64,000 nucleotides of DNA from Piezodorus guildinii (lineage: Eukaryota > Arthropoda > Insecta > Hemiptera > Pentatomidae): positions 31,817,454 through 31,881,453 of the forward strand of contig CM041292.1 in the NCBI GenBank assembly GCA_023052935.1, in the 5' to 3' direction. Positions 11,176-21,309 of the stretch are shown one piece after another (within the stretch, counting starts at the first letter, position 1; every line of letters begins with the position of its first letter). A program made the position numbers and the translations under genes. Under the pieces are notes generated by a model. The model worked only from the letters and a program-made list of their open reading frames with translations. It searched no databases and had not been told where the DNA came from.

Positions 11176-12411
11176 GGCTAATGTTGGAGCAGCTGGTTAC
11201 CAAAAAAGGCACCTGATACCGTTTGTGAGAGCGACAACTTTTCACATGTTTTAGACGCCAATCATCTAGTCGTCCCAAGATTATCCTCGTAATTGGATAT
11301 TACCATTTTCTTTCGTCATTGATTTAAAAAAGGTTTGAAGGCGACCAAATCTTGGGTATTAATAAAAACAATGCACAAAAGTAAATATTAAATAAACACG
11401 AACCGTATAAACTAGAAGAGTTACACGATTTAAAGCTCCAGGGATTGTGCGTACCCATATAATAACATATATCTAGGGTTTTGAAAGTTATTCAGGATGG
11501 TTATGAGAAAAAGTAACGTTCAAAATACTTTAATGAAAAAACTTGTACTTTACACATATACGGATTCTTCTTAGAGGAGAGGGATGTTATACCTTGGTGA
11601 AGAACTTTAATAAAGTTGGTTCACGTATGAACTTTTCTCTAAAACGAAACAGTAAATAAACTTTAATAGGAGAATTTTATTCGAGGCGTGAAATTTATTC
11701 GCTGGAGTTGGAAGCCTCCCAGAATGTGATTTAAATAGTTAAAGCTTTTGTTTCTGGAAAAGTTTTTGTAACTAAGGTAGGGGAGGAGACCAGTCCTCTA
11801 CAACTTTGTTAGAATTAGAGTCCTGCTTGTCAAATAAAGGGCTACACCTTTGCGATTCCGCCAGCAACTAAAACATGAGCTCATAACCTGGAACTCTATG
11901 AGCTGAAGCATTAAGGATTATATATAACTGTTCAAAGCTGGATAATCTTCATTGGAATCTCTTTTAAACGAGACATGGTTTCGATGAATTTCTCGGATGA
12001 AGAGGGGTTTTCGCTGAGGTAATATATATGTTTATATGTAAATACAAATATATTAACTGAGAAGCGTACCAATAACATTTACGGATTCATTTTAAAATTG
12101 CTAGCTGCTATACCTTGATGAAGAACTTAGTATATTTCACAGACATTTCAAGTTTAACCAGTAAACTTCTTTTGGTTCAATCATTACAGTATTTTTTTAT
12201 ATTGTCACTAAAAGAATTCATTTCTTATTATTGTAGTATATTATTTTTATTTATGTTTAATTTATGTTTTATTGGCTCTTGGGCAGATATAGATCCTTTA
12301 TTATTTCAAAGCTTATGTTATTCTTAGGAGACTATGCACCAGAATAAGGTTGATATTTATTATCAGTTCATTTATTTTTATTTTTTGTCTAATACATGTT
12401 GCATATATATA
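11176..12411. other. No gene seen; short diverged duplicate block
   Basis: A block of roughly 45 bp is present twice about 500 bp apart (about 11565-11610 and 12075-12130), sharing TACGGATTC and TATACCTTG.TGAAGAACTT. Nothing else is recognised. Open frames here are short and featureless. Confidence 0.35.
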
Positions 12412-12467
12412 TATTTACTTATAAGCACAGTTGTAAATATCAATAAAATGTTTTTTAAAATATATAT

Positions 12468-12530
<63 letters not shown>

Positions 12531-12600
12531 TTACTTATAAGCACAGTTGTAAATATCAATAAAATGTTTTTTTAAAAAATATATATATATATATATATAT
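12412..12600 (+). repeat. Two successive Jockey 3'-end fragments joined by AT microsatellite
   Basis: The element terminus (TTACTTATAAGCACAGTTGT, then AAATATCAATAAAATG) occurs at about 12413-12450 and again at 12531-12570. The copies are separated and followed by (AT)n tracts. They are 3' termini without coding sequence, from very short 5'-truncated insertions or tail duplication. Confidence 0.65.
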
Positions 12601-12647
12601 ATTTTAAAAAACATTTTATTGATATTTACAACTGTACTTATAAGTAA
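12531..12647. repeat. Near-perfect 117-bp palindrome at abutting Jockey 3' ends
   Basis: A sense Jockey 3' terminus (12531-12600) is followed directly by an antisense one (from 12601), with the AT tract at the centre. The outer arms are TTACTTATAAG and CTTATAAGTAA. It can form a long cruciform or hairpin. Confidence 0.75.
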
Positions 12648-12760
12648 ATGGGCTAACTTACACTTATGGGCTTAATGTCTTAACTTAATGTCTGGCTTAA
12701 CTTAATGTCTTGTGAAGAACTACAGTGGTAGCGCTTCAATGTCAATTTAATTAAAGTAGG
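12601..12760 (-). mobile_element. Older antisense Jockey copy, part 1 (3' UTR and tail)
   Basis: Reverse complement of the Jockey 3' UTR from just before the ORF2 stop to the tail. It breaks at 12760, exactly where the sense copy begins. Its continuation is 14731-14891, so the antisense copy was split by the sense insertion. Internal short duplication of a CTTAATGTCT block is visible near 12675-12710. Confidence 0.75.
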
Positions 12761-14579
12761 CTGCAATCGAAAAACTAACAAGAACAATAGGTATTGCACT
12801 TAACAACAACTCATCTCATCCCAAAAATAATTATTCCCGCGACACTAACTTACCACATCACATCCGAAAATTATTAGCAGAGAAACGGCGAGCAAGGGCT
12901 AAGTGGCATAGTTCCAGATACCCGTCCGACAAAGCATACTATACTCATCTAACTAACAAACTCAAAACAGAAATTAAAAAATTAAAAATACAAACTTTTC
13001 AGAACTTCACAGAAAACCTAACACCTACTGACAAATCTTTATGGACAATTACCAAAAATCTGCTCAAGTTTAAAACCTTTAATCACCCACTCCTTACCGA
13101 ATCTTCTACCTGGTCTCGATCAGATGTAGAAAAAACTCAAATATTTGGTGAACATCTTTACAAAATTTTCAATCCACATCCTGAAATCCTCAATCCAACC
13201 CATATTGAAGCAGAACTAGCTATTCCACTCCAAATGTCCCCTCCTCCTAAAGCCTTTCATCCTTCTGAAATAATTAACATTATCCACCAATTACGTATTA
13301 ATAAAGCTCCTGGTCATGATCTCATCACATCCTACATCCTGAAACGCTTACCTCGAAAAGCAATCCTCTACCTCACTTACATATTCAATGCTACGCTCCG
13401 AACCACCTATTTCCCTGAACCTTGGAAACTGTCAATAATCAAAATGATCCCAAAACCTCAAAAGCCTCCTGAACATCCATCCTCATACCGTCCGATTTCC
13501 CTTTTGCCCATCATAGGCATCAGTTTGGATTTCGGACATCCCACTCTACAATTCAGCAATGCCACCGTGTGGTGGATGTTATATCCTCCACATTGGAGCG
13601 CGGAATGTATTGCACGGGTGCTTTTCTCGACGTGGAACAAGCGTTCGACCGAGTCTGGCACCCAGGACTCCTTTATAAACTCCGTCAATTCCTTCCCGCA
13701 ACATACTACTTGATAATCCGTTCCTACCTCACTAATAGAACCTTCAAAGTAAATCATAACCTTTCCTACTCTTCCATATTTTCTCAGTCTGCAGGTGTAC
13801 CTCAGGGTAGTATCTTAGGTCCCATCCTTTATACGGTATATACAGCTGATATTCCACTCCATCCATCCACTGTCCTCACAACTTATGCGGATGACACTTG
13901 TGTGTTATCTACACATAATGATCCATCCGCTGCATCCCGAACCCTTCAGTCTCACATCACAGCCATTGAGGAATGGTGTCAGAACTGGAGGATTAAAATA
14001 AATCCTAAAAAATCCCACCAAATTACCTTTACCCTTCGTCGCAAACCAATGACTTCCTGTCCCACTGTATCCTTTAATAATACCCCACTCATACCTGTTG
14101 AACAAATCCGTTACCTAGGACTCCATCTTGACAAACGTCTTACATGGAATCCCCATACGCGACTTAAACGACAAGAAACTGCCCGTAGATACCGATTACT
14201 ACAACACTTACCAGACAAACGTTCAAAACTACCAATTTATTATAAAAAGCTCATTTATGTTACCATCATCAGACCCATCTGGACATATGGAATCGAGCTT
14301 TGGGGCTCTACTAAACCATCTAATTCCTCTCGTATTCAATCCTTACAATCCAAAATCCATCGCAAAATCCTAAATGCTCCTCATTTCGTTACGAATAAAA
14401 TCATCCATAATGACCTAAATATCCCATTTGTCGCAGAACTAGCCCGAAACAGATACGCCTCTTTTCATTTCAAACTCCCAACCCACACGAATCCTCTTGT
14501 ACGCAACTTATCATTCCCATCTATTCCTGACAACCCTCCGAGGCGATTGAAAAGACGATGGCCTCGAGACCTACTTTAA
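12761..14579 (+). pseudogene. Jockey ORF2 (reverse transcriptase), deletion frameshift, array copy 1
   Basis: An open frame without start runs from 12761 through LAEKRRARAKWH, MSPPPKAFHPSEI and YRPISLLPI. Then, between LLPI and HQFGFR, about 67 bp are missing relative to the element at 1-1800 (24 codons replaced by 5 bases). This shifts the frame at about 13515. Downstream in the +2-shifted frame follow FDRVWH, AGVPQGSILGP, the catalytic YADD (13884-13895), YLGLHLDKRLTW, PIWTYGIELWG and the C-terminus, with stop at 14577-14579. Apart from the deletion there are no stops, so damage is recent or the frame is otherwise preserved. It cannot make a full RT. Confidence 0.88.
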
Positions 14580-14730
14580 TTAAATTGACTTTGAAGTGCT
14601 ACCACTGGGTAGTTTCTTCACAAGACATTATCACGCCCATAAGTGTCAATTAGCCCATTTACTTGTTGTATATATTGTATGTACAGTTGTAAATATCAAT
14701 AAAATATTTTTAAAAAAAAAATATATATAA
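12761..14730 (+). mobile_element. Sense Jockey copy, 5'-truncated, inserted into an antisense Jockey
   Basis: Starts inside ORF2, ends with polyadenylation signal AATAAA (14698-14703) and an A/AT tail to 14730. Flanks AAAGTAGG (left) and TAAGAAGG (right) look like a diverged target duplication (6 of 8). The bases from 13152 rightward form the left part of the first array unit; 12761-13151 occur once only. Confidence 0.8.
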
Positions 14731-14891
14731 GAAGGTCTCGAGGCCATCGTTTTTCAATCGCCTCGACGGATTGTCAGGAATAGATGGGAATGATAAGTTG
14801 CGTACAAGAGGATTCGTGTGGGTCGGGAGTTTGGAATTAAAAGAAGCATATCTGTTTCGGGATAGCTCTGCGAGAAATGGGATATTTAGGG
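14731..14891 (-). pseudogene. Older antisense Jockey copy, part 2 (ORF2 C-terminus)
   Basis: Reverse complement of the last 53 codons of ORF2. It encodes NIPFLAELSRNRYASFN and NLSFPSIPDNPSRRLK and is diverged from the sense copy at 14414-14574, with a frameshift near its end. With the sense arm it forms an inverted repeat of about 160 bp around a 156-bp spacer. Confidence 0.85.
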
Positions 14892-14904
14892 GCTTCAAAT
14901 ATGA

Positions 14905-14992
14905 GTTGCATATTTAAACTGTACCAACCAGTTATTCTTTAGGGACCCTTTCCCAGAATAAAAATGATTTTCTATTATATTATATTCTAGTT
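14905..14992 (+). mobile_element. LINE2 3'-end fragment
   Basis: The block with TTCTTTAGGGACCCTTTCCC followed by AGAATAAAAATGATTTT matches the 3' terminus at 30650-30720 (GTTCTTAAAGGCCCTGTCCC then AGAATAATTTG). It is present once in every array unit. Confidence 0.55.
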
Positions 14993-14998
14993 ATAGAC

Positions 14999-15420
14999 AG
15001 TGGCGTCGTTCAGAGGATAGTCCAGATTACTGGTCTCCAAGTTCTTGGTTAGAATTTTGGCTGAGGCAGAATAAGTATTTTTTCTTGTTTAATAACTTAA
15101 CGTCCCTTTATGCTGCTGTGGCTAAACGGACAATGCTACAGTCTTCACTTTTGCCTAGAAAATTTTAAATAGGAAAGGGACCATCATATTTTTTCTGTAA
15201 TAATACTGAAAAGTATTTTTTTTTTGTAATATTAGCCGTGGGTAAGCCTGGAATAGGAAGACCAACCAGGGTCACACCAAGCCACTAAAAAGTGGATATC
15301 CAGAGGTTAAAGAAAATCCTGATTAAAAGTCTTATTATGTCTTGGCTAACGCGTTTGCATAGAAAAGGTACACATTTTACATGTACTGGAAAAATAAACC
15401 CTTATACATTTTTTTCTTCT
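14999..15420 (+). mobile_element. SINE2, tRNA-derived SINE, interrupted by a SINE1-like insert
   Basis: The head (about 14999-15072) has tRNA-like boxes (GTTCAGAGGATAG and GGTTAGAATTTTGG) and aligns with the head at 56030-56095, where box B is GGGTTCGAATCC. The body resumes after the insert with AGCCGTGGGTAAGCCTGG and ends near TACATGTACTGG, matching 56100-56270. Both boxes are mutated, so it is likely inactive. Array copies are near 19090-19510, 23156-23576 and 27249-27669. Confidence 0.65.
15084..15210 (-). mobile_element. SINE1-related fragment inserted in SINE2, with 11-bp duplication
   Basis: Contains AACGTCCCTTTATGCTGCTG and GGCTAAACGGACAATGCTAC, the 3'-end part of SINE1 read in reverse. 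It is flanked by AAGTATTTTTT at 15073-15083 and 15211-15221. The insert is 5'-truncated relative to SINE1. Confidence 0.65.
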
Positions 15421-15429
15421 CTTTACATT

Positions 15430-15525
15430 CACCTTATATATGTAAAATAATAGTAAGGGGAAGTATGGCGATCGTGAAAATTTTGTGATTCGATTTTTCA
15501 CCGGAAGTAGACGTTTTAAGGACTA
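15430..15525 (+). repeat. R3 fragment
   Basis: TATATATGTAAAATAATAGT and GGGGAAGTATGGCGATCGTG match the 5085-5165 end of R3. Repeated in each array unit. Confidence 0.6.
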
Positions 15526-16049
15526 GTGTCTAAAAGCTGACGTTTTTGTCGCTCTCAAGAGTTTTCAGTATTTGCATCATTTTTAAATTACGCCCTTTAA
15601 ATCACACTAAATTACACTACACCCTTTAAATTACATTTTACCTAGCGAGTTTTGCGCTAAATCTTGGCTATCTGTTGTCGTTTTTTTTCTTCTATAGGAG
15701 ATCGCCACATTTAATGATAAACACAGATAATTTTTCTCTTATAAAACTGTGATATTAAGTGATTTTGTCCAACATAAATCTGTATTTACTACTATTTTAA
15801 TTTTCCCAAAGCTAATAGGGATCAGTGACGAAGAGGGTGCTACAAAACTTGTAATGGGCTTTAAAATACAGTCAACATCTAAAACAGACTCAAGGAAAAC
15901 AAAATAAAAACTATGAAAATGTCTATCTAGTTATTTTTATAAAAGATTAATATTGTAGTAAAAAAGGTCGTTTTTATTCGTATTTAATGAAAGTTGAAAT
16001 TATTTACCAAATAAATTGATAAAAATTGGACGGTTGAAATGGATTGACC

Positions 16050-16050
<1 letters not shown>
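15526..16050. other. AT-rich spacer of the array unit
   Basis: No gene seen. A short internal duplication of a CCCTTTAAATCACACTAAAT/ CCCTTTAAATTACA-type block is present near 15590-15645. Confidence 0.4.

Positions 16051-16051
<1 letters not shown>

Positions 16052-16098
<47 letters not shown>
16052..16098. repeat. (AT)n microsatellite, unit 1, about 47 bp
   Basis: Pure AT dinucleotide tract. The same site is about 23, 53 and 37 bp in units 2-4 and accounts for nearly all length differences between units. Confidence 0.95.
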
Positions 16099-16101
<3 letters not shown>

Positions 16102-16404
16102 TTTAAAATGTCTGCCACTGAAATAGCTGAATGGTTTTTGTGTGCATGGCTGTAACATGAATAAGTACCTAAACAAATTTAAAATCGGAACGGATAAGCG
16201 TGTACTTCATAACTACTCGAAAATGGTCAGTTATTCAACGATATATTCTAACTACGATCCGTTCTTAATTGATCAATTAAAACTTTTGTTCAACTCGAAT
16301 TGTATGAGTTTCATAATTAATTATTTTTTCTATAGTATTTTATTGTAGAACAATACCTCATTATAATTCTACTCCACAGCGATTTTAAACTTTCATAAAA
16401 AGAA

Positions 16405-16560
16405 AACCGGTATATATAAAAGGCAGGTAGAACAACGCATCTGGTTCTGTTACCAGCCGGTGCTGCACTCTGTATGTGTCCGAGCGAACTAACTCCGTGC
16501 TACTGGTGTTTTAAAGAAGTTTGTAGTGCATTATCCGCTCTTACATTTTTCCTAACGTAA
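16405..16560 (+). promoter_or_regulatory. TATA-containing GC-richer block, possible promoter or LTR remnant
   Basis: A strong TATA motif (TATATATAAAAGG, 16411-16423) precedes a GC-richer stretch of about 120 bp, then AT-rich DNA with AATAAA-like signals (about 16620-16640). The layout resembles the U3/R/U5 order of a solo LTR or a Pol II promoter. I found no convincing LTR ends or target duplication, so the identity is open. Confidence 0.35.
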
Positions 16561-16659
16561 TACTTATTTATATGTATATATTTTGTAAACAAGAAATTTA
16601 TTATTACCTGTTTATTAAACTAAATAAATCCATAAAAATGTTTGTTGTAATCCAATAAA

Positions 16660-16904
16660 AAAAGGGAGACCTCACTTTATACTACTATAGCATGGACGAG
16701 ACTACAGTGGGAGTCCTAAATTGTGCCTATCCAGGTTTTATTAGAATAGTACGAGTACCTGACATCGCACTGGCTCGGGACCACCTTTTAACGTCCCCTC
16801 CGAAGGACGGCATAACTAAGGATTTTTCACTCCCATTAAAAAATCCTAGGACCACCTGTGGGTTTGAACCTGTGAACTTTGGCATAGGAGGCTGTTATGC
16901 TAGG
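16660..16904 (-). mobile_element. SINE1, array copy 1
   Basis: Minus-strand SINE1 with 3' end near 16660 and head near 16904. It keeps the B-box-like GGTTCAAACCC but has lost the outermost head bases seen at 4670-4695. It carries small deletions relative to the 4411-4695 copy. Confidence 0.8.
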
Positions 16905-17142
16905 AGACGTTTAAAAAAATATTTATAATGTACTAATGTATGCTTTGTCTCGGTTTTGACAATAAGTAACTGTAAAATTTTAATTTTTATGGACTTAATA
17001 ATATACCATTAAAGCCTGGGTATTTTACTGATATTTTATCAGCTATATTGGATTAAAATATGCAATTCATGCTTCAAGATTAATATTGAAACGGGTTTAT
17101 TGAAAATACAATAGTTGGAAAAAGATATTTATAAATAAAATA

Positions 17143-17158
17143 CGTAGGATAACCTACG
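17143..17158. repeat. Small perfect hairpin CGTAGG-ATAA-CCTACG
   Basis: Six-base-pair stem with a 4-base loop about 85 bp before the unit junction, repeated in each unit. Not followed by a T-run. Function unknown. Confidence 0.6.
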
Positions 17159-17163
17159 ATGAA

Positions 17164-17805
17164 ATGTTTGTTAGATTCACGATAAGCCACGTGTCAAGCA
17201 TATTTCGATCCAAAAAAAAAAAAAACTTCCAACAAAACTTAGTACATCTTTACAAAATTTTCAATCCACATCCTGAAATCCTCAATCCAACCCATATTGA
17301 AGCAGAACTAGCTATTCCACTCCAAATGTCCCCTCCTCCTAAAGCCTTTCATCCTTCTGAAATAATTAACATTATCCACCAATTACGTATTAATAAAGCT
17401 CCTGGTCATGATCTCATCACATCCTACATCCTGAAACGCTTACCTCGAAAAGCAATCCTCTACCTCACTTACATATTCAATGCTACGCTCCGAACCACCT
17501 ATTTCCCTGAACCTTGGAAACTGTCAATAATCAAAATGATCCCAAAACCTCAAAAGCCTCCTGAACATCCATCCTCATACCGTCCGATTTCCCTTTTGCC
17601 CATCATAGGCATCAGTTTGGATTTCGGACATCCCACTCTACAATTCAGCAATGCCACCGTGTGGTGGATGTTATATCCTCCACATTGGAGCGCGGAATGT
17701 ATTGCACGGGTGCTTTTCTCGACGTGGAACAAGCGTTCGACCGAGTCTGGCACCCAGGACTCCTTTATAAACTCCGTCAATTCCTTCCCGCAACATACTA
17801 CTTGA
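17164..17805 (+). other. Junction-spanning chimeric ORF, units 1-2
   Basis: A 213-codon ATG frame starts in the spacer of one unit, crosses the ACAT junction at 17244 and continues in the natural frame of Jockey ORF2 of the next unit until the shared deletion shifts it out of frame. Identical frames occur at 21230-21871 and 25325-25966. It was created by the duplication and has no reason to encode a working protein. Confidence 0.6.
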
Positions 17806-18671
17806 TAATCCGTTCCTACCTCACTAATAGAACCTTCAAAGTAAATCATAACCTTTCCTACTCTTCCATATTTTCTCAGTCTGCAGGTGTACCTCAGGGT
17901 AGTATCTTAGGTCCCATCCTTTATACGGTATATACAGCTGATATTCCACTCCATCCATCCACTGTCCTCACAACTTATGCGGATGACACTTGTGTGTTAT
18001 CTACACATAATGATCCATCCGCTGCATCCCGAACCCTTCAGTCTCACATCACAGCCATTGAGGAATGGTGTCAGAACTGGAGGATTAAAATAAATCCTAA
18101 AAAATCCCACCAAATTACCTTTACCCTTCGTCGCAAACCAATGACTTCCTGTCCCACTGTATCCTTTAATAATACCCCACTCATACCTGTTGAACAAATC
18201 CGTTACCTAGGACTCCATCTTGACAAACGTCTTACATGGAATCCCCATACGCGACTTAAACGACAAGAAACTGCCCGTAGATACCGATTACTACAACACT
18301 TACCAGACAAACGTTCAAAACTACCAATTTATTATAAAAAGCTCATTTATGTTACCATCATCAGACCCATCTGGACATATGGAATCGAGCTTTGGGGCTC
18401 TACTAAACCATCTAATTCCTCTCGTATTCAATCCTTACAATCCAAAATCCATCGCAAAATCCTAAATGCTCCTCATTTCGTTACGAATAAAATCATCCAT
18501 AATGACCTAAATATCCCATTTGTCGCAGAACTAGCCCGAAACAGATACGCCTCTTTTCATTTCAAACTCCCAACCCACACGAATCCTCTTGTACGCAACT
18601 TATCATTCCCATCTATTCCTGACAACCCTCCGAGGCGATTGAAAAGACGATGGCCTCGAGACCTACTTTAA
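17244..18671 (+). pseudogene. Jockey ORF2 fragment, array copy 2
   Basis: Same 67-bp deletion and frameshift as copy 1 and same intact downstream frame (YADD at 17976-17987, stop at 18669-18671). The N-terminal part before 17244 is missing because the unit begins here. Confidence 0.88.
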
Positions 18672-18821
18672 TTAAATTGACTTTGAAGTGCTACCACTGG
18701 GTAGTTTCTTCACAAGACATTATCACGCCCATAAGTGTCAATTAGCCCATTTACTTGTTGTATATATTGTATGTACAGTTGTAAATATCAATAAAATATT
18801 TTTAAAAAAAAATATATATAA

Positions 18822-18982
18822 GAAGGTCTCGAGGCCATCGTTTTTCAATCGCCTCGACGGATTGTCAGGAATAGATGGGAATGATAAGTTGCGTACAAGA
18901 GGATTCGTGTGGGTCGGGAGTTTGGAATTAAAAGAAGCATATCTGTTTCGGGATAGCTCTGCGAGAAATGGGATATTTAGGG
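18822..18982 (-). pseudogene. Antisense Jockey C-terminus, array copy 2
   Basis: Duplicate of 14731-14891. Confidence 0.85.
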
Positions 18983-20141
18983 GCTTCAAATATGAGTTGC
19001 ATATTTAAACTGTACCAACCAGTTATTCTTTAGGGACCCTTTCCCAGAATAAAAATGATTTTCTATTATATTATATTCTAGTTATAGACAGTGGCGTCGT
19101 TCAGAGGATAGTCCAGATTACTGGTCTCCAAGTTCTTGGTTAGAATTTTGGCTGAGGCAGAATAAGTATTTTTTCTTGTTTAATAACTTAACGTCCCTTT
19201 ATGCTGCTGTGGCTAAACGGACAATGCTACAGTCTTCACTTTTGCCTAGAAAATTTTAAATAGGAAAGGGACCATCATATTTTTTCTGTAATAATACTGA
19301 AAAGTATTTTTTTTTTGTAATATTAGCCGTGGGTAAGCCTGGAATAGGAAGACCAACCAGGGTCACACCAAGCCACTAAAAAGTGGATATCCAGAGGTTA
19401 AAGAAAATCCTGATTAAAAGTCTTATTATGTCTTGGCTAACGCGTTTGCATAGAAAAGGTACACATTTTACATGTACTGGAACATAAACCCTTATACATT
19501 TTTTTCTTCTCTTTACATTCACCTTATATATGTAAAATAATAGTAAGGGGAAGTATGGCGATCGTGAAAATTTTGTGATTCGATTTTTCACCGGAAGTAG
19601 ACGTTTTAAGGACTAGTGTCTAAAAGCTGACGTTTTTGTCGCTCTCAAGAGTTTTCAGTATTTGCATCATTTTTAAATTACGCCCTTTAAATCACACTAA
19701 ATTACACTACACCCTTTAAATTACATTTTACCTAGCGAGTTTTGCGCTAAATCTTGGCTATCTGTTGTCGTTTTTTTTCTTCTATAGGAGATCGCCACAT
19801 TTAATGATAAACACAGATAATTTTTCTCTTATAAAACTGTGATATTAAGTGATTTTGTCCAACATAAATCTGTATTTACTACTATTTTAATTTTCCCAAA
19901 GCTAATAGGGATCAGTGACGAAGAGGGTGCTACAAAACTTGTAATGGGCTTTAAAATACAGTCAACATCTAAAACAGACTCAAGGAAAACAAAATAAAAA
20001 CTATGAAAATGTCTATCTAGTTATTTTTATAAAAGATTAATATTGTAGTAAAAAAGGTCGTTTTTATTCGTATTTAATGAAAGTTGAAATTATTTACCAA
20101 ATAAATTGATAAAAATTGGACGGTTGAAATGGATTGACCCC

Positions 20142-20164
20142 ATATATATATATATATATATATA
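20142..20164. repeat. (AT)n microsatellite, unit 2, about 23 bp
   Basis: Shortest allele of the unit's AT tract. Confidence 0.95.
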
Positions 20165-20470
20165 AATTTTAAAATGTCTGCCACTGAAATAGCTGAATGG
20201 TTTTTGTGTGCATGGCTGTAACATGAATAAGTACCTAAACAAATTTAAAATCGGAACGGATAAGCGTGTACTTCATAACTACTCGAAAATGGTCAGTTAT
20301 TCAACGATATATTCTAACTACGATCCGTTCTTAATTGATCAATTAAAACTTTTGTTCAACTCGAATTGTATGAGTTTCATAATTAATTATTTTTTCTATA
20401 GTATTTTATTGTAGAACAATACCTCATTATAATTCTACTCCACAGCGATTTTAAACTTTCATAAAAAGAA

Positions 20471-20626
20471 AACCGGTATATATAAAAGGCAGGTAGAACA
20501 ACGCATCTGGTTCTGTTACCAGCCGGTGCTGCACTCTGTATGTGTCCGAGCGAACTAACTCCGTGCTACTGGTGTTTTAAAGAAGTTTGTAGTGCATTAT
20601 CCGCTCTTACATTTTTCCTAACGTAA
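20471..20626 (+). promoter_or_regulatory. TATA-containing block, unit 2
   Basis: Duplicate of 16405-16560 with the TATA motif unchanged. Confidence 0.35.
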
Positions 20627-20725
20627 TACTTATTTATATGTATATATTTTGTAAACAAGAAATTTATTATTACCTGTTTATTAAACTAAATAAATCCATA
20701 AAAATGTTTGTTGTAATCCAATAAA

Positions 20726-20970
20726 AAAAGGGAGACCTCACTTTATACTACTATAGCATGGACGAGACTACAGTGGGAGTCCTAAATTGTGCCTATCCAG
20801 GTTTTATTAGAATAGTACGAGTACCTGACATCGCACTGGCTCGGGACCACCTTTTAACGTCCCCTCCGAAGGACGGCATAACTAAGGATTTTTCACTCCC
20901 ATTAAAAAATCCTAGGACCACCTGTGGGTTTGAACCTGTGAACTTTGGCATAGGAGGCTGTTATGCTAGG
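20726..20970 (-). mobile_element. SINE1, array copy 2
   Basis: Duplicate of 16660-16904. Confidence 0.8.
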
Positions 20971-21309
20971 AGACGTTTAAAAAAATATTTATAATGTACT
21001 AATGTATGCTTTGTCTCGGTTTTGACAATAAGTAACTGTAAAATTTTAATTTTTATGGACTTAATAATATACCATTAAAGCCTGGGTATTTTACTGATAT
21101 TTTATCAGCTATATTGGATTAAAATATGCAATTCATGCTTCAAGATTAATATTGAAACGGGTTTATTGAAAATACAATAGTTGGAAAAAGATATTTATAA
21201 ATAAAATACGTAGGATAACCTACGATGAAATGTTTGTTAGATTCACGATAAGCCACGTGTCAAGCATATTTCGATCCAAAAAAAAAAAAAACTTCCAACA
21301 AAACTTAGT

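Larger units (their letters stand above)
13152..17243 (+). repeat. Array unit 1
   Basis: Order within the unit: Jockey ORF2 3' part and tail, antisense Jockey C-terminus, LINE2 3' end, SINE2 split by a SINE1-like insert, R3 fragment, AT tract, TATA-containing block, SINE1 (-), AT-rich spacer, and an A-run before the junction. It is distinguished from units 2-4 by GGAAAAATAAA at about 15389 where the others have GGAACATAAA. Confidence 0.93.
17244..21309 (+). repeat. Array unit 2
   Basis: Same content as unit 1, 4066 bp; the shortest unit because its AT tract is only about 23 bp. Apart from that tract and one base each in A-runs it matches units 3 and 4. Confidence 0.93.

Noticed and set aside
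12601..12760. L1-style twin-priming inversion as the cause of the antisense Jockey piece
   Set aside because: The piece at 14731-14891 continues it exactly, so a nested insertion explains both better.
16345..16658. Solo LTR
   Set aside because: TG...CA ends can be picked by eye, but no target duplication matches. Kept only as a TATA-containing block.
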